Assembly (NCBI RefSeq): GCF_002234595.1 | Contig: NZ_NMUL01000007.1 | Location: forward strand, 540,882-604,881 | From: Amycolatopsis vastitatis | GTDB taxonomy: Bacteria > Actinomycetota > Actinomycetes > Mycobacteriales > Pseudonocardiaceae | DNA: 64,000 bases | Reading direction: 5' to 3' | In this document: one piece after another, positions 41,818-50,798 of the stretch | Layout: the number at the start of each line of letters is the position of its first letter | Numbering within the stretch: the stretch's first letter is position 1 | The notes under the pieces: generated by a model | Database searches by the model: none | The model's input: only the letters and a program-made list of their open reading frames with translations | What the model was told of the DNA's origin: nothing | Position numbers and translations under genes: made by a program

Positions 41818-42816
41818 ATGACACCACCGCCCGAGCTGATCGCGGCCAAGGAAGCGGTCGAAGCCGTCGTGTTCGCCCTGCCCGAGGTCACCGGGATCGA
41901 CGTCGGCGTCCGCGACGAGGAGCAGCCGGACGCCGACGATCTCGTCGTCCGGGTCTTCGTGCAGGACCTCGGCGCGGTACCCGAGCTCCCCGGCGACGCC
42001 CAGGGGTTTCCCATCGTCGTCCTGCAACGTTCGTTCCGGCCCGCCGGGCTGCCCGACACCGCGATGTACCGCCCGGTCGTCGGCGGCGTCTCGGTGATGA
42101 ACGAACGGTGGCTGCACGCCGGCCGCGCCGGCGGCTCGTCCGGGACGCTCGGTGCCGTCGTCCGGCACCGCATCGAGCCGGGCTGGTACGGGCTCGGCAA
42201 CCACCACGTGCTGTGCGGCGACCTGAACCGGGCGCAGGGCCAGGAGATCCTGCAGCCGGAGACCTTCTTCGGCGCCCGGCACGACGGTGACCACCTCGGC
42301 GTGCTGTCGAACTGGGCGTTCCCCGAAACCACCAAGTCCGGGCGGGTCGACGCCGCCCTCTGCGCGATCGACGTCGACGCGGCGCAGGAGATCGCCGAGC
42401 TCGGCGCGACGGCGGGACCGAACTACCTGCTCGTCCCGGGCGACATCGTCCACAAGCGAGGCAGGACGACCGGCCTGACCCACGGCTGGGTCTCGGGCAC
42501 CAACGGTTCCCACAAGGTGCCCTACCCCGACCTGCCTCCGGTGGCGCCGCCGCCGCTCGTCCCCGGCTTCCCGCCGGACCGGCCCGCGGACATCCTGCGG
42601 TACATGACCGGCCAGATCCAGGTCCACGTCGACTTCCCGCAGTCGATCACGTTCCTGGAGAGCGGCGACTCCGGCTCGGTCCTGCTCGACCCGGACAACC
42701 GCATCGCCGGGCTGCTGTACGCCTCGGGCGACTGGGACAACGACCCCGCCGCACCCACCTACGCGCTGGCGAACCCGATCGCCGACGTCGAAGACCAGCT
42801 GAACATCAGTGTGTGA
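41818..42816 (+). CDS. Trypsin-like serine peptidase domain protein
   Basis: A 332-residue protein. An N-terminal domain of about 95 residues (starting TPPPELIAAKEAVEAVVF) precedes a chymotrypsin-fold region. Its likely triad is His in GLGNHHVLC (about 129), Asp in GRVDAALCAID (about 177) and Ser in LESGDSGSVLL (about 283). No signal peptide is seen, so it probably acts in the cytoplasm. Proteases of this intracellular type occur in regulatory and conflict systems. Here it sits with WD40 and giant unknown proteins and a two-component system. Its 3' end overlaps the convergent kinase gene by 11 bp. Substrate unknown. Confidence 0.75.
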   Translation: MTPPPELIAAKEAVEAVVFALPEVTGIDVGVRDEEQPDADDLVVRVFVQDLGAVPELPGDAQGFPIVVLQRSFRPAGLPDTAMYRPVVGGVSVMNERWLHAGRAGGSSGTLGAVVRHRIEPGWYGLGNHHVLCGDLNRAQGQEILQPETFFGARHDGDHLGVLSNWAFPETTKSGRVDAALCAIDVDAAQEIAELGATAGPNYLLVPGDIVHKRGRTTGLTHGWVSGTNGSHKVPYPDLPPVAPPPLVPGFPPDRPADILRYMTGQIQVHVDFPQSITFLESGDSGSVLLDPDNRIAGLLYASGDWDNDPAAPTYALANPIADVEDQLNISV

Positions 42817-44563
42817 CCTCCTCCGGTGCCGCCGCGTCCACGGGGATCTCGGCCCGCACGGTGGTGCCCGCACCCCGTCCGCCGTGGATCTCCAGCCGCC
42901 CGTCGAGCGCGCGGACGCGTTCGGCCAGACCGTCCAAACCGGACCCGCCGCACGGGGTTCCGCAGCCGGCGCCGTCGTCTCGCACGGAGACGGTCAGCCG
43001 GCCGGCATCGGCGGCGAGGCAGACCCCGATCCGCGTCGCGCCCGCGTGCTTGAGCACGTTCGTGATCGCTTCGGCGACGACGAAGTAGGCGGTCGCCTCC
43101 ACCGCCGCCGGAAGCCGGGGCAGTTCCGCCGCGGACACCGACGCCGGCACCGGGCAGCGTTCGGCCAGCGAGGTCACGGCGGGCACCAGCCCGGCCTGGG
43201 TGAGGACCGCGGGGTGGATACCCCGGGCCAGGTCACGCAGCTCGCCGATGGCCGTCTCGAGGCCTTCGGCGCCGGCGGCCAGCAGCTGGGCCAGCGCGGG
43301 CTCGACGTGCCCTTCGAGCCGCTGCCGCGCCAGCCGCAACCCGATCGCCACGGCCACGAGCCGCTGCTGGGCGCCGTCGTGCAGGTCACGCTCCACCCGG
43401 CGGCGCTCGGCGTCGGCGAGCTCGACCAGCCGCACCCGGGACCGGCGGAACTCGGCGAGCTGCCCTTCGATCTCCTCGTGCAGGCGCAGCCGGTCGGCGA
43501 CCATCCCGACGACCGTCCCCGCGGCCCGGATCACCCGTGGGTCGTCCCACGTCGTGTCGCGGCTGAGGACCGCGGCGATCGGCCTGCCCGCGCATTCGGC
43601 CAGGACCACCGTCCGCTCCCCCGGCCCCGCGCGGTCGCCGGTGTCCGGGGGACCGGGGTTCGGCGACGGCGCATGCCAGCCGACCAGCCGCAGGGACGGA
43701 TCACGCAGGACGCGGCCCAGCAGGACGCACAGCTCCGCCGGTGAACAGGGCTGGCGGAGGGCGGCGAGCAGATCCGCGACGCCGCCCACGCGCGGCGCCA
43801 GCCCGACGACACCCACCGCGAACGTCACCGGCCACAGACAGAAGACGATCTTGTAGCAGGTCAGGACCACGGCATGGGCGGGGTGCCCCGAGCCGAGCAG
43901 ACTGGCGACGGCGGACAGCGCCGCGCCGGCCAGCGCGACCGCGACGACAAGCCCGAGTGGCCAGCGCACGCCGGCCGTCCGGGCAGCGAGCCGCCGGGCC
44001 AGCAGGACGAGAAGGGCGACGCCGACGACGGCACCCGCCAGCTCCAGCATCCTGCCGACGGCGTCGCCGACCGCGGGCGCGTCCACGACCAGAAGGAGGT
44101 TCTCCGGCTTGCCGGGGAACCGCGCCGCCCAGTCCACGAACGGCACTCCCGCGGCCGAGACACCGAAACCCACCACGTAGGCGCCGACGACGGTTCCGCG
44201 CGCGAACCGGCCGTCCAGCCGTCCCGCCGGGAAACTGGCCATGAGGTGGACGACCAGGGGGGCCGACGCGTGCGCGAGGAGCAGCCCGGCTGTGAACACG
44301 ACGGCGTTCGTCGACAGCTGAAGATCCTCGGCGAACAGCCCGAGTCCCACGAGGACCATCAGCAGACCGCTCCGGTTCGACGGCGCCCGCCGGTCGGCGA
44401 TCAGCCCGGCGGCCACGAAAGCCGTGCCGGACAACGACGTCAGCAGGACGTCGGCCACCGGGTGCGCACCGTCGCGCACCTTGAGAAGGACCGCGGCCGC
44501 GCCGAGCGCCACCACGAAACCGGCCAGGACGACTACGACGGCGCGATGACGGGTCACCTCCAC
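42806..44563 (-). CDS. Membrane sensor histidine kinase (HisKA_3)
   Basis: About 585 residues. The N-terminal half holds roughly six to eight transmembrane helices with little extracytoplasmic sequence. A GAF-like linker (around 290-380) is followed by the phospho-acceptor His in VERDLHDGAQQRLVA (about 394) and an HATPase domain with EAITNVLKHAG and DDGAGCG. This is the NarX/DesK-type kinase that partners NarL-type regulators, here the one at 40643-41296. The start is uncertain among GTG 44572, 44563 and 44557; I chose the middle one because spacing to the G-rich upstream sequence is acceptable. The signal sensed is unknown. Confidence 0.85.
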   Translation of the reverse strand: MEVTRHRAVVVVLAGFVVALGAAAVLLKVRDGAHPVADVLLTSLSGTAFVAAGLIADRRAPSNRSGLLMVLVGLGLFAEDLQLSTNAVVFTAGLLLAHASAPLVVHLMASFPAGRLDGRFARGTVVGAYVVGFGVSAAGVPFVDWAARFPGKPENLLLVVDAPAVGDAVGRMLELAGAVVGVALLVLLARRLAARTAGVRWPLGLVVAVALAGAALSAVASLLGSGHPAHAVVLTCYKIVFCLWPVTFAVGVVGLAPRVGGVADLLAALRQPCSPAELCVLLGRVLRDPSLRLVGWHAPSPNPGPPDTGDRAGPGERTVVLAECAGRPIAAVLSRDTTWDDPRVIRAAGTVVGMVADRLRLHEEIEGQLAEFRRSRVRLVELADAERRRVERDLHDGAQQRLVAVAIGLRLARQRLEGHVEPALAQLLAAGAEGLETAIGELRDLARGIHPAVLTQAGLVPAVTSLAERCPVPASVSAAELPRLPAAVEATAYFVVAEAITNVLKHAGATRIGVCLAADAGRLTVSVRDDGAGCGTPCGGSGLDGLAERVRALDGRLEIHGGRGAGTTVRAEIPVDAAAPEEVTH

Positions 44564-44833
44564 AACCCCCACCGCCCTCGAAGAACGCGATGCTGACGGC
44601 CGGTCAGTCGCCCGTCGGCGGGAACGCGTTACAACGTTCAGCCGATCGCACCAATGGACGGGCGGACTCACGCGTCGTCGTGCAGGCCCGGTCACCCGGG
44701 TGGCCGGGACCGCGCCGGCCAGCGCGGATGTCGGTGTGATCACCGAAGCGTTGCGGCTTGGTCCGTCCCGTAGCAGCCCGCCGCGGTTTTTCGAATCCAG
44801 GCAAAAGCGCGAAACCGAGAAAAGGTGACCGTG

Positions 44834-45604
44834 ATGAGCGCAGGTGAATTGCCGCAACGATCAGAGCCTGACCGGCAGCCGCACCTATCGGCGGCCGAAT
44901 CGAAGAAGAGCGCGGACCACAGCCCGTCCGACCTCATACTGACCGGCACGGTCGGCGGCGCCGTTCTGCTGACCGTCGTGTTCTGGGCGGTGGTCCTGCT
45001 GCTTCCGGAGGCCAAGCCGGCCACCGTGAGCATCGGTATCTGGATCGTCGCAGGCGTCCTGTTCGTTCTCGCGGCGGCCGGTTCCGGGCTGGCTTTCCTG
45101 AATCGTCGTTCCTCGAAGACTGACAAGATCACCGTCGTGGGCGCGCTCTCCCTCCTCGGATTCTGTTCGCTCCTGGGGTTTCTGATCGTCGGGACCAACA
45201 CCGGATTCATCACGGTGACCCCGATCCTCAAGTACGCGCTCGCGGTCGGCGGGACGGCATTGGCGTCCTTCGTGGTCGGGCTCGTGCTCTTCGACACGAT
45301 CCGGGCCGCGGCCTCGGTGCCGATCGTCGTGCTCTTCCTCGGCACGGCCACATTCCCGGCTCCGCTGCCGGCACTGGCCGAGATCAGGCCCACTTTGATC
45401 ACCTGGATGGGTGTCATCATCGGCGCCGCGGCGATCGCCGAAAGCGCCAACCAGATCGCGGGGAAGATCCAGCAGAGCAAGGTCGCGCAAACCGTGATCA
45501 CCACCGCCGGCAGTCCGGGACTGCAGAAACCCGGGGAACTCAGGTCGGTGGTCGAGCAGATCGTGGCCGCGGAACCCGGGGATCTGGCGACGAAGGTGGA
45601 GTAG
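44834..45604 (+). CDS. Multi-pass membrane protein of unknown function
   Basis: A 256-residue protein. A hydrophilic N-terminus of about 32 residues precedes five or six hydrophobic helices (about 35-58, 67-90, 100-120, 130-152, 157-178, 187-205), then a soluble C-terminal tail ending in LATKVE. No family motif is recognised. GAAAAGG lies 8 nt before the ATG at 44834. A GTG nine bases earlier is possible. The 270-bp gap to the divergent kinase gene is comparatively AT-rich near this start but shows no copy of the 22-bp palindrome. It may belong to the sensory locus by position only. Confidence 0.65.
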   Translation: MSAGELPQRSEPDRQPHLSAAESKKSADHSPSDLILTGTVGGAVLLTVVFWAVVLLLPEAKPATVSIGIWIVAGVLFVLAAAGSGLAFLNRRSSKTDKITVVGALSLLGFCSLLGFLIVGTNTGFITVTPILKYALAVGGTALASFVVGLVLFDTIRAAASVPIVVLFLGTATFPAPLPALAEIRPTLITWMGVIIGAAAIAESANQIAGKIQQSKVAQTVITTAGSPGLQKPGELRSVVEQIVAAEPGDLATKVE

Positions 45605-45618
45605 GGCAGGATGCGGCC

Positions 45619-46794
45619 ATGCTCTCCTTGCCCCTCGACGGCGTCACCGTCGTGTCCTGCGAACAGGCGGTCGCCGCGCCGCTGGCCACCCGGCACCTGG
45701 CCGACCTCGGGGCTCGCGTGCTCAAGATCGAACGGCCCGGCAGCGGCGACTTCGCCCGCGCGTACGACGAAACCGTGCACGGGCAGTCCAGCCACTTCGT
45801 CTGGCTCAACCGCTCCAAGGAAAGCGTCACCCTCGACCTCAAGAGCGGCGCCGCGGCCGGTGTCATGGCCGCGCTGCTGGACCGCGCCGACGTGTTCGTG
45901 CAGAACTTCGCGCCCGGCGTCGCGGAACGGCTCGGGCTCGGCGCGGCCCCGATCCGCTCGTCGCGGCCACGGCTGATCACCTGCTCGGTGTCCGGTTACG
46001 GCTCGACCGGCCCCTACCGCGACGCGAAGGCGTACGACCTGCTCATCCAGTCGGAGGCCGGCCTGGTCTCGGTGACCGGTTCGGCGGACGAGCCGGCCAA
46101 GAGCGGCATCCCGGCCGCGGACATCGGTGCCGGGATGTACGCCTTCTCCGGCATCCTTTCCGCGCTGTACGACCGGGAACGCACCGGGCGCGGCACCGCG
46201 CTCGAGGTCAGCCTGTTCGACTCGCTGGTCGAATGGATGGGGTTCCCGCTCTACTACGCCGGTTACGGCGGGACGCCGCCACCGCGGACCGGCACCAGCC
46301 ACCCCGCGATCGCGCCCTACGGCACCTTCACCGCGGGCGACGGGACCGAGCTCGTGCTGGCCGTGCAGAACGACCGGGAGTGGGCGGCGTTCTGCGAGCA
46401 CGCCGTCGAACGGCCGGACTGGGTCACCGACGAGCGGTTCGCCACCGGCAGCGCCCGCGTCGTGCACCGGGCCGAGCTCGAACGCGAGATCGACGCCGTC
46501 TTCGCCACGCTGACCGGCGCCAAGCTGGAAGCCCGGCTGACGGCGGGCCGGATCGCCCACGCGCGCCGCCGGGAGCTGCCCGACGTGCTGGAGCACCCAC
46601 AGCTCACCGCGCGTGACCGCTTCGCCGAAGTCTCTACGCCCGCGGGACCGGTCCAGGCCACGCTGCCGCCGATCACCGTCCCCGGCCGGGCGCCGCGGAT
46701 GGATCCCGTTCCCGCGCTGGGCGAGCACACCGACGCGGTGCTGGCGGAGTTCGGGTTCGACGCGGAGGCGTTGCGGCGTCAGGGCGCCGTGTAG
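45619..46794 (+). CDS. CaiB/BaiF-type CoA-transferase (family III)
   Basis: A 391-residue class III CoA-transferase: LPLDGVTVVSCEQAVAAPLA at the N-terminus, LGARVLKIERPGSGDFAR with the family Asp, and later VSGYGSTGPY and DIGAGMYAFSGIL. Members move CoA between carboxylic acids through mixed anhydride intermediates. The gene is separated from the citrate-lyase-like gene only by a GNAT gene on the other strand, and the pair could act in acyl-CoA degradation. The 3' end overlaps the convergent GNAT gene by 16 bp. Confidence 0.88.
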   Translation: MLSLPLDGVTVVSCEQAVAAPLATRHLADLGARVLKIERPGSGDFARAYDETVHGQSSHFVWLNRSKESVTLDLKSGAAAGVMAALLDRADVFVQNFAPGVAERLGLGAAPIRSSRPRLITCSVSGYGSTGPYRDAKAYDLLIQSEAGLVSVTGSADEPAKSGIPAADIGAGMYAFSGILSALYDRERTGRGTALEVSLFDSLVEWMGFPLYYAGYGGTPPPRTGTSHPAIAPYGTFTAGDGTELVLAVQNDREWAAFCEHAVERPDWVTDERFATGSARVVHRAELEREIDAVFATLTGAKLEARLTAGRIAHARRRELPDVLEHPQLTARDRFAEVSTPAGPVQATLPPITVPGRAPRMDPVPALGEHTDAVLAEFGFDAEALRRQGAV

Positions 46795-47237
46795 CGCAGG
46801 GCGATCTTGTGCTCGCGCGGGCGGCCTGCCTCGACGAAGCCCAGCCGTTCGTAGAACGCCTTCGCGCGCGTGTTGACGTCGAGGACTTCGAGCACGACGT
46901 CTTGGCCGCGCGACGCCGCTTCGGCGACCAGCGCCTTGACGACGTGCCCGCCGATGCCGCGGCACTGGTACACCGGGTCGAGCTCGATCAGGCCGAGGAC
47001 GGCTTCGGTGCCGCCGTCGAGGACGGTCAGCGCTCCGGCGTCGTGGCCGTCGACGGTGATGATCTGTGTGTGCGCCGCGTCGAAGTGCGTCTCGTGGTAG
47101 GCGCGCTGCGCCGGCTCGTCCCAGCCCCAGATCGCGTCGACGTACTCGCCGAGCGCGCTGCGGTGCAGCTGGAAGCAGAACTCGTCGTCACCCGGCTTGA
47201 GCCGGCGCAACGCCACCTGCTGTTGCTTGCCGCCCAC
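46779..47237 (-). CDS. GNAT-family N-acetyltransferase
   Basis: A 152-residue GNAT protein. The acetyl-CoA motif YQCRGIGGHVVKALV (about residues 92-106) and the C-terminal NTRAKAFYERLGFV are typical. The acceptor is unknown. GTG 47237 is preceded by AGGGGA at short spacing. An upstream GTG at 47255 overlapping the stop of the neighbouring lyase gene is an alternative that would add six residues. It is probably co-transcribed with the HpcH/HpaI-type gene. Confidence 0.82.
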   Translation of the reverse strand: MGGKQQQVALRRLKPGDDEFCFQLHRSALGEYVDAIWGWDEPAQRAYHETHFDAAHTQIITVDGHDAGALTVLDGGTEAVLGLIELDPVYQCRGIGGHVVKALVAEAASRGQDVVLEVLDVNTRAKAFYERLGFVEAGRPREHKIALRYTAP

Positions 47238-47251
47238 AGTTCCCCTGCCTT

Positions 47252-48007
47252 TCACTCGCCGAGGATGCGCCGGGCCCTGGCCAGCACCGGCTTGTCCACC
47301 ATCCGGCCGTCCACAAGGGACACCGCATCGCCCGCCGTCACGACCCGGCGCGCCCAGTCCAGTTCGGCTCCGGTCGGCGCGAAGCCGGCCCGGACCGGTG
47401 CCACCTGCCGCGGGTGGACGCAGAGCTTGCCGCCGAAGCCGAGGCGGCGCGCGTACCGGACGTCGGCTTCGAGCCGTGCGTCGTCACGCAGGTCCGTGGT
47501 GACGCCGTCCACCGGCGGCGCGATCCCGGCGGCGGCCGACGCGATCACCAGCCGTGAGCGCGCGTAGGCGAACGGCTCGCGGTCTTCCGGCGCGACGCCG
47601 AGCTCCGCCGCCAGGTCGACGTGGCCGAACGCCAGCCGCGTCACCGACGCCACGGCGGCCAGTTCACCGGCACGTTCGACGCCCCGGGCCGTCTCGACGA
47701 GGGCCACCACTTCGCGAAACCCGGCGAGCATTCCGGGGTTCTCCGCCTTCGGCACGACCACCGGGACGCCGCGCGCGGCCACCAGCGCGGCGTCGGCTTC
47801 GAACCACGGGGTGCCCGGCGGGTTGATGCGGACCATCGCGTCGTGCCGCTCGAGCCAGTCCCCGGCGGCGGCGCGCGCGGAGTCCTTGGCGGCGGGGGCG
47901 ACGGCGTCTTCCAGGTCGAGGATCACGACGTCGGCGCCGGCGGCCGCGGCCTTGCCGAAGCGGTCGGGCCGGTCGCCGGGCACGAACAGGAACGTCGTCG
48001 CGGCCAC
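47252..48007 (-). CDS. HpcH/HpaI aldolase / citrate-lyase-beta family protein
   Basis: A 251-residue TIM-barrel protein of the CitE-like group: TTFLFVPGDRPDRFGKA at the N-terminus, VILDLEDAVAP with the metal-binding acidic residues, VVPKAENP, and GFGGKLCVHPRQV near the C-terminus. Such stand-alone CitE proteins cleave or form C-C bonds on CoA esters, for example malyl- or citramalyl-CoA. The neighbouring CoA-transferase makes a CoA-ester pathway plausible. It starts at GTG 48007. Confidence 0.87.
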   Translation of the reverse strand: MAATTFLFVPGDRPDRFGKAAAAGADVVILDLEDAVAPAAKDSARAAAGDWLERHDAMVRINPPGTPWFEADAALVAARGVPVVVPKAENPGMLAGFREVVALVETARGVERAGELAAVASVTRLAFGHVDLAAELGVAPEDREPFAYARSRLVIASAAAGIAPPVDGVTTDLRDDARLEADVRYARRLGFGGKLCVHPRQVAPVRAGFAPTGAELDWARRVVTAGDAVSLVDGRMVDKPVLARARRILGE

Positions 48008-48135
48008 CCCGCCACGATAACGAACGTCCGGGGGTAAGGGCCCGCACCGGGCCGGAGTGCGTGTTCACCCGATGCGGTCGGGCAGACCTCAGGACGATCG
48101 TGGGTTTCACAGTCCGGCGAGATGAGGGAGCGAAC

Positions 48136-48309
48136 ATGCGCGGCGACTGGATTCACGACTGGGTCCTGGTGGAGATGGAATACCGGGCGGGCCGGCCCTC
48201 ACAGGCGGCCGCGATGCGGGCCGAGGAGGGCCGGGCGCCGTCGAAGCCGCGGCGGGCGTTGTGGGCGGCGTTGTTCTCGCCCCACCGGGTCGAACTGCGC
48301 CATCCGTGA
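48136..48309 (+). CDS. Small hypothetical protein, 57 residues
   Basis: ATG 48136 follows a GAGGGAG ribosome-binding site at ideal spacing and opens a 57-residue frame beginning MRGDWIHDWVLVEMEYRAG. It is charged and soluble, with a basic SKPRRALWAALF segment. I do not know its role. The good start signal, and the fact that the frame fills the gap between two minus-strand genes, support it. A longer GTG start at 48061 is less likely. Confidence 0.6.
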   Translation: MRGDWIHDWVLVEMEYRAGRPSQAAAMRAEEGRAPSKPRRALWAALFSPHRVELRHP

Positions 48310-48316
48310 CGGCGGT

Positions 48317-48985
48317 TCAGCGGGCGCCGGCGTGGACCCGCTCGACGACCGGGAGCAGGTCGTCCAGACCGGGCAGAACCGCGTCGGCCACCGCCGGGTC
48401 GTGCGGCTCGGCGTGCCGGTTGACCCACACCCGCGGGATGCCCAGCGCCCGGGCCGGCACCATGTCGTGGAAGTGGCTCTGGGCGACGTGCACCCAGTTC
48501 GCGGCGGTGGCCTCGAAGGAATCGGCGAACCGCCGGAAGTGGCCGTGGCCGGGCTTGTACCCGCCGACGTCCTCAGCGGTCACGATCGCGTCGATGGGCA
48601 CGGCCAGCCGCCGCTGGGTCTCGCCGATGAGGTCCCGGTCGCAGTTGGTGAGCAAGGCGAGCCGCCAGCCCGCCGCGCGCAAGCGGGTGAGGGCGGCCCG
48701 GGTGTCGGGGAAGACCGGCCAGTACGGCAGTCCGGTGCCGAGCACGGACGCGTCGTCGGCGCCCAGCTCCAGCCCGGCTTCGGCCGCGGTCCGCCGCAGG
48801 GTCTCGGCGAGCACTTCGCGGTACCGCCGGACCGGCTTCTCGGCCTGAACCTGCGGCTCGAACCGGTTGTAGACCTCCAGCAACCCGGCGCCGCGGCCGG
48901 GGAACAGCAGCTCGATCCCCGTGGTGATGCCGTGCCGCCAGTCCACCAGCGTGCCGAAACAGTCGAACGTCGCCCAGCGGATCAT
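48317..48985 (-). CDS. Haloacid dehalogenase-like hydrolase
   Basis: A 222-residue HAD-superfamily protein. Motif I reads TFDCFGTLVDW with the nucleophile Asp8, motif II LLTNCD (about 115-120), motif III the Lys in GYKPGHGHF (about 144), and a late acidic pair. The first motif with Cys-Phe-Gly-Thr resembles type II 2-haloacid dehalogenases. Phosphatase activity is equally possible. It is an isolated gene between a small plus-strand gene and DoxX. Confidence 0.85.
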   Translation of the reverse strand: MIRWATFDCFGTLVDWRHGITTGIELLFPGRGAGLLEVYNRFEPQVQAEKPVRRYREVLAETLRRTAAEAGLELGADDASVLGTGLPYWPVFPDTRAALTRLRAAGWRLALLTNCDRDLIGETQRRLAVPIDAIVTAEDVGGYKPGHGHFRRFADSFEATAANWVHVAQSHFHDMVPARALGIPRVWVNRHAEPHDPAVADAVLPGLDDLLPVVERVHAGAR

Positions 48986-49019
48986 CGTGCCTCTCCCGGT
49001 GCCGGAAGCCTCCAGGGTA

Positions 49020-49388
49020 TTAGCCCGCGAACCGGCCTGCCGCCACGAACACCGCCAGCACCAGCAGCACGACGTTCATCGGCAGTGCCTTCGTCTCCTT
49101 GCGCCGCGCGTGCACGACGATCGCCCCGGCCTGGACGACGGCCAGCCCGGTGGCGGCCAGCGGGGTCAGCACCGGGGCGATGTCCAGGGCCCGCGGGAGG
49201 ATCAGCCCGGCCGCGCCGAGGATTTCGACCGCGCCGATGGCCTTCACCGCCGCTTCCGGGAAGTCCGCCGTCCAGCCCATGTTCGGGTTCTCCAGCAGCT
49301 TCTCGCGCGGCGTCGCGAGCTTCACCCCGCCGGCGATCAGGTAAAGCGCGGCGAGCACACCCGCCGCGACCCACAGGACGACGTTCAC
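49020..49388 (-). CDS. DoxX-family membrane protein
   Basis: A 122-residue four-helix membrane protein with the DoxX/DUF4267-like pattern LYLIAGGVKLATPREKLL, then AVKAIGAVEILGAAGLILP. Members of this family are linked to oxidative-stress or quinone-related membrane functions, but the biochemistry is unclear. GTG 49388 is chosen because GGAG lies six bases upstream. GTG 49394 would leave no spacing. Confidence 0.78.
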   Translation of the reverse strand: MNVVLWVAAGVLAALYLIAGGVKLATPREKLLENPNMGWTADFPEAAVKAIGAVEILGAAGLILPRALDIAPVLTPLAATGLAVVQAGAIVVHARRKETKALPMNVVLLVLAVFVAAGRFAG

Positions 49389-49480
49389 GGACACCTCCGA
49401 CTCGGGGAAAGTGGTTGAACGCTACACCAGTTTCCGGAGGAGGTGCCTCAACTTGTCCGGACCGTGACCGCCGCCGAACG

Positions 49481-50245
49481 TCACCGCTTCCGGTAGCGCA
49501 GCACGCCCGCGTCGCCCTGCTCGGCCAGGTACCGGGCGAAGGTGATCTTGCCGTCGCGGTGGCCCGGCGTCAGGTGCCCGCCGTCCGCGTAGGCCCGGAA
49601 CGTCTCCCCCGGCACGCTCAGCGGGACGATCCGGCGGCGCCGACCGCCCGCCTCGGCGACCGCCTGGGCCAGCTCCGCGGCCGCCAGGATCTCGGGGCCG
49701 CCGAAGTCGTCCGCCCGGCCGGCCGGGTCGCCGAGAGCCAGGTCCGCCAGCCGCTCCGCGACGTCACGGACGTCGACGGGCTGGAAGGAGATCCGCGGCA
49801 CGGGCAGCACCGGCAGCCGGGACGCGCCCGCGAACAGCGTCCGGACCAGCGCGTGGAACTGGGTCGCGCGCTGGATCGTGTACGGCAGGCCGGAAGCGGC
49901 GAAGACCTGTTCGGTCTCGTGCTTGGCCCGGTAGTAGCCGAGCGGGACGCGGTCGACGCCGACGATCGAGACGTACACCAGGTGCGGGCCACCCGCCCAG
50001 CGCGCCGCCTCGACCAGCGTGCGCGCCATCCCGGCTTCGCGCCCGAAGTAGTCGGTGGCGCAGTGGACGACGACGTCGGTGCCGGCGACCGCGCTGTCGA
50101 TGCCACGCCCGGTCCGCAGGTCACCGCGGACGACGTCCGGCGCAGCGCGGCGGCTCAGCACGCGGACCTCCTCGCCCGCCGCCCGCAGCCGCGCCACGAC
50201 GGCGCTCCCCAGCTGGCCGGTCCCGCCCGTGACGAGGATCCGCAC
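49481..50245 (-). CDS. NAD(P)-binding SDR-like (NmrA/atypical) protein
   Basis: A 254-residue atypical short-chain dehydrogenase. It begins VRILVTGGTGQLGSAVV, the GGTGxxG motif of the NmrA/complex I subunit-like group, then has VHCATD and the YYRAKHETEQVF segment carrying a Tyr/Lys pair. Members are redox sensors or reductases. A GGAGG site lies six bases before GTG 50245. It follows the HxlR regulator on the same strand with a 54-bp gap, so it could be part of the HxlR transcript. Confidence 0.82.
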   Translation of the reverse strand: MRILVTGGTGQLGSAVVARLRAAGEEVRVLSRRAAPDVVRGDLRTGRGIDSAVAGTDVVVHCATDYFGREAGMARTLVEAARWAGGPHLVYVSIVGVDRVPLGYYRAKHETEQVFAASGLPYTIQRATQFHALVRTLFAGASRLPVLPVPRISFQPVDVRDVAERLADLALGDPAGRADDFGGPEILAAAELAQAVAEAGGRRRRIVPLSVPGETFRAYADGGHLTPGHRDGKITFARYLAEQGDAGVLRYRKR

Positions 50246-50299
50246 GTCGACCACCTCCGGGCGCCATCCTGGCACGGCGGTGGCCGCCGAGGCAGGGGG

Positions 50300-50737
50300 T
50301 CAGCGCACGGCTCCGAGGCGGATCGCGCGGACGCCCGGGGCGTCGACCGGGTCGCCGCAGTGCGCGCACACGGTGACCGGCTCCAGTACCTCACCACACG
50401 TGTGGCGCCACAGGGTGGGTGGTTCGCCCTGGTGGACGTACTTGTCGCCCCAGGCCATCAGGCTCAGCAGGATCGGCTGCAGCGCGCGGCCGGCTTCGGT
50501 CGGGTAGTACTCGTGACGCGGCGGATGGGCTTCGTACTGGACCTTCTCGAGGACACCCGCGTCGACGAGCTTGCGCAGCCGCGCGGCGAGAATGTCGCGG
50601 CTGGCGCCGGTGTTCTCGGCGATCTGGTTGAACCGCCGCTCCCCGAGCATGATCTCGCGCAGCGCCAGCAGGCTCCACCGCTCGCCGACGACTTCCAGCG
50701 CCTCGGTGACCGAGCATTCGCGACCACGCCGGACCAT
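50300..50737 (-). CDS. HxlR-family transcriptional regulator
   Basis: A 145-residue winged-helix protein: GRECSVTEALEVVGERWSLL with the redox-type Cys at residue 8, then FNQIAENTGASRDILAARL as recognition helix region. The C-terminus has a CxxC pair (VCAHCGDP). Two inverted repeats (50750-50765 and 50799-50821) lie between it and the divergent thiolase and probably bind this regulator, so it likely controls itself and the thiolase. The effector is unknown; the conserved Cys suggests aldehyde, quinone or redox sensing, as in other HxlR proteins. Confidence 0.87.
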   Translation of the reverse strand: MVRRGRECSVTEALEVVGERWSLLALREIMLGERRFNQIAENTGASRDILAARLRKLVDAGVLEKVQYEAHPPRHEYYPTEAGRALQPILLSLMAWGDKYVHQGEPPTLWRHTCGEVLEPVTVCAHCGDPVDAPGVRAIRLGAVR

Positions 50738-50749
50738 GCCACCTCCACG

Positions 50750-50765
50750 GGTTGAAAATCCAACC
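50750..50765. promoter_or_regulatory. Inverted repeat, HxlR operator candidate 1
   Basis: GGTTG (50750-50754) and CAACC (50761-50765) flank AAAATC. It lies 13 bp upstream of the HxlR ATG. The half site GTTG followed by ATCCAAC is shared with candidate 2. Confidence 0.6.
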
Positions 50766-50798
50766 TAGCACGTCAATGCCCTGTGACCGGACAGACAA

